IMG/VR virus record: IMGVR_UViG_3300032331_001732
Coordinates: 1-24,385 of that record
Length of the DNA: 24,385 nt
Reading direction: 5' to 3' (one strand)
Origin: a virus
In this document: piece by piece, positions 23,598 to 24,385 of the stretch
How the letters are laid out: the number at the start of each line of letters is the position of its first letter
How positions within the stretch are numbered: the first letter of the stretch is position 1
Made by a program: the position numbers and the translations under genes
Notes under the pieces: model-generated
The model's input: the letters and a program-made list of their open reading frames with translations, nothing else
What the model was told of the DNA's origin: nothing
Database searches by the model: none

Positions 23598-23606
23598 TAT
23601 AAATAT
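23598..23606 (-). promoter_or_regulatory. ATATTTATA leader element before the neck-gene cluster
   Basis: ATATTTATA on the gene strand, followed by AGTAAAAC, lies 13 bases before the ATG at 23584. It is squeezed directly between the phoH stop codon and the first gene of a run of tightly packed head-tail connector genes. Confidence 0.5.
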
Positions 23607-24302
23607 CTAATCTCTGTATTCTGAATAAAGGTTAAGTATTGGTTCTACAATTTCATGTCTATGGTTAGTCTTAAGAGTAATTACTTTAACTCCCTTAATT
23701 TCCGCCTCTAATCGAGTGAAAAATCCAATTCCAGAATCTTTTTTCTGTTTTAAATCAGTTTGAGTAATATCTCCACAGAATATCATTTTACCGCCTTTAC
23801 CTAAACGACCTAAGATCATTTCAGTTTGACCATGAGTAATATTTTGACATTCATCTACAATTACTACAGCGTCAGGGAATGTTCTTCCTCTCATAAATGC
23901 AAATGGTACAATTTCAATTTGACCATCAGCGACCATTTTCTCTATTTTAACTTTATCATACAACATATGTAAGTTAGCATAGATAGGAGCCAACCATGGG
24001 TCCATTTTTTCTTTTAAATCACCTGGTAAGAAACCTATTTCTTCTTTAGCAACTGTTGGTCTTGTGATAATGATTCGTTCAATGTCTTTTCTAAACATTA
24101 AATCTAAAGCAACTTGACAAGCAACTAATGTTTTACCTGATCCAGCCATACCTTTTAATAGTGTAACAGGGTTATCTAAGATTACTTGCTTTGCTTCTTT
24201 TTGTTCATCATTTAAGGTTATTTTAAATGTGATTGGATTTTTAGGCTTCCTCTTTTCTTTGAAGATATTTTTTGCCTCTTCACTTCTGTTGAAATCTGTC
24301 AT
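23607..24302 (-). CDS. phoH: PhoH-like P-loop ATPase
   Basis: A 231-residue protein with the full PhoH ATPase core. The Walker A motif GMAGSGKT is at residues 51-58. A TRP motif (80-82) and EIGFLPG (88-94) follow, then a Walker B motif ending VDECQ (149-153) and the sensor-like GDITQTD (177-183). Phage PhoH proteins are common in T4-like marine phages. Their cellular job is still unsettled: ATPase or helicase-like activity on RNA has been described for bacterial relatives. The start follows a short A/T-rich leader without a Shine-Dalgarno sequence. It has its own leader element, and its stop codon abuts the leader element of the next gene, so it appears to be a one-gene unit. The family call is very secure; a specific role in this phage cannot be given. 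Confidence 0.95.
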   Translation of the reverse strand: MTDFNRSEEAKNIFKEKRKPKNPITFKITLNDEQKEAKQVILDNPVTLLKGMAGSGKTLVACQVALDLMFRKDIERIIITRPTVAKEEIGFLPGDLKEKMDPWLAPIYANLHMLYDKVKIEKMVADGQIEIVPFAFMRGRTFPDAVVIVDECQNITHGQTEMILGRLGKGGKMIFCGDITQTDLKQKKDSGIGFFTRLEAEIKGVKVITLKTNHRHEIVEPILNLYSEYRD

Positions 24303-24317
24303 GACTTATTATTTGTG

Positions 24318-24326
24318 TATAAATAT
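24318..24326 (-). promoter_or_regulatory. ATATTTATA leader element before phoH (putative late promoter)
   Basis: The gene-strand sequence ATATTTATA lies 15 bases before the phoH ATG and just after the upstream terminator. It is one of nine copies in the window, each in an intergenic leader. A promoter role is inferred from this distribution. Confidence 0.5.
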
Positions 24327-24336
24327 CAACAAAAAA

Positions 24337-24354
24337 GCCCAGAATAATCTGGGC
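24337..24354 (-). terminator. Rho-independent terminator of the gene upstream of phoH
   Basis: A perfect 7-bp stem (GCCCAGA/TCTGGGC) with a 4-base loop is followed on the minus strand by TTTTTTG (bases 24336-24330). It would end transcription of a gene lying beyond the right edge of the window. The T-tract runs almost directly into the ATATTTATA leader element of phoH, so one transcript seems to stop where another begins. Confidence 0.8.
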
Positions 24355-24385
24355 TTAATTGTTAGATATTAAGGTAATCTATTAA

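Noticed and set aside
9896-24326. Reading the TATAAATAT copies as ordinary T4 late promoters
   Set aside because: TATAAATA lies on the plus strand, opposite to all genes. In the direction of transcription the box reads ATATTTATA, so a plain T4 late promoter would fire antisense. The element is reported instead as an unproven, reverse-complement type motif.
24356-24385. End of another gene at the right edge
   Set aside because: A terminator suggests one, but the 30 bases remaining are too few to fix a frame or stop codon.

Overview
The window looks like the virion-morphogenesis region of a T4-like contractile-tailed phage (myovirus). It is very AT-rich, and every supported gene lies on the minus strand, so transcription runs from high to low coordinates. 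Anchors are a PhoH-type ATPase, a gp13-gp14-gp15-like neck and tail-terminator trio, tail sheath (gp18-like), tail tube (gp19-like), two tape-measure chaperone reading frames (gp26/gp51-like), a long tape measure, and baseplate genes including a LysM-like wedge protein and a hub protein with a lysozyme-like C-terminus. Starts mostly lack a Shine-Dalgarno sequence and sit behind A/T-rich leaders. With the AT content and the S/T/G-rich 'TGS' fibre proteins, this is compatible with a Bacteroidota host, probably aquatic; that is inference only.

Layout in the direction of transcription: a terminator from the gene before the window; phoH (24302-23607); an unrecognised beta-rich protein, neck gp13-like, gp14-like, gp15-like, a fibre-like protein and a LamG-like protein (23584-18170); a small coiled-coil protein (18149-17898); sheath (17846-15705); tube (15667-15179) and a strong hairpin terminator; a 541-residue repeat protein (15104-13479); the chaperone pair, which overlaps out of frame at a run of seven T (13432-12427); the tape measure (12388-9911); then a tightly packed baseplate/fibre block (9880 to 1), in which several genes overlap by one base as TAATG. 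The last gene is a fibre-like protein that runs off the window at base 1. No gap between genes reaches 300 bases; the longest are about 75-85 bases and hold the terminators and leader motifs.

Three things stand out. (1) A conserved gene-strand element ATATTTATA lies 10-31 bases before the start codon of every gene that has a real intergenic leader (nine of nine) and before no tightly coupled gene. It looks like a phage-specific late promoter, and it is the reverse complement of the T4 late-promoter box. (2) The tape-measure chaperones appear to be joined by a programmed +1 (or -2) frameshift on a T7 run. (3) The window holds surface and unknown modules that T4 lacks here: an adhesin-like cassette between gp15 and gp18 where T4 has its terminase genes, a seven-fold TGLD-repeat protein, and a MGLLD N-terminal leader shared by two otherwise unrelated proteins.
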